This document shows, one piece after another, positions 63,973-64,000 of a stretch of 64,000 bases of DNA. The notes under the pieces were generated by a model. The model was given only the letters and a program-made list of their open reading frames with translations, made no database searches and had not been told where the DNA came from. Where the stretch lies: positions 53,555 through 117,554 of the forward strand of contig NZ_JAEULP010000056.1 of the NCBI RefSeq assembly GCF_016792905.1, given 5' to 3'. Both the position numbers and the translations under genes were made by a program. Each line of letters starts with the position of its first letter. Position 1 is the stretch's first letter. The DNA comes from Tabrizicola sp. (lineage in GTDB: Bacteria > Pseudomonadota > Alphaproteobacteria > Rhodobacterales > Rhodobacteraceae).

Positions 63973-64000
63973 GGTGTCATGCGCGGTTTTTGAAGCGCCA

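Overview
The window looks like a chromosomal stretch of a GC-rich alphaproteobacterium, most likely from the Rhodobacterales. This rests on high GC, tightly overlapping operons, the protein families present (fused indolepyruvate-type oxidoreductase beside a leucine degradation operon, rhizobial Rkp-like capsule genes, CUT1 sugar transporters) and insertion-sequence scars. No rRNA, tRNA or CRISPR array was found.

Layout. (1) 1-6936: a carbohydrate uptake and catabolism locus. A partial ThDP enzyme, a Gfo/Idh/MocA dehydrogenase and an IclR regulator are read leftward; a Tat-exported binding protein, two permeases and an ATPase are read rightward. A long palindrome sits between the two units. 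(2) 7080-17626: an Lrp regulator divergent from a six-gene leucine-degradation operon: a fused 2-oxoacid:ferredoxin oxidoreductase, isovaleryl-CoA dehydrogenase, both methylcrotonyl-CoA carboxylase subunits, HMG-CoA lyase and a methylglutaconyl-CoA hydratase-type crotonase. (3) 17790-40113: a capsule locus in two divergent arms. The left arm has KpsS, a GlfT2-type galactofuranosyltransferase, an alpha-oxoamine synthase, a 2451-residue fully reducing type I PKS, KpsT and KpsE. The right arm has KpsM, UDP-galactopyranose mutase, a tandem GlfT2-type protein, a sulfotransferase and a 3-ketosphinganine-reductase-like SDR. Together these suggest a galactofuranose-containing, possibly sulfated polysaccharide exported by an ABC system, with its own PKS-made sphingoid-like lipid. 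This parallels the rkp-1 region of rhizobia. (4) 40266-45011: a secreted GH39-like protein with a charged-helix insertion, a small acidic protein and two tandem sulfotransferase-like genes. (5) 45012-45649: scar of an IS6-type transposase. (6) 45650-49802: a DUF4178 / small membrane protein / DUF350 / membrane aminopropyltransferase / AdoMet decarboxylase cassette. (7) 50149-54046: an ADP-forming acyl-CoA synthetase, a crotonase and a divergent LysR regulator. (8) 54921-63481: a very large two-gene unit, a GHKL ATPase fused to an SF2 helicase followed by a RecD-like SF1 helicase fused to a PD-(D/E)XK nuclease. It lies between repeat-rich, IS-like DNA on both sides and is the best candidate in the window for an undescribed defence system.

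Functional calls come from reading translated motifs and context by eye. No homology search was possible, and start codons were chosen from Shine-Dalgarno-like sequences, gene overlap and domain boundaries.
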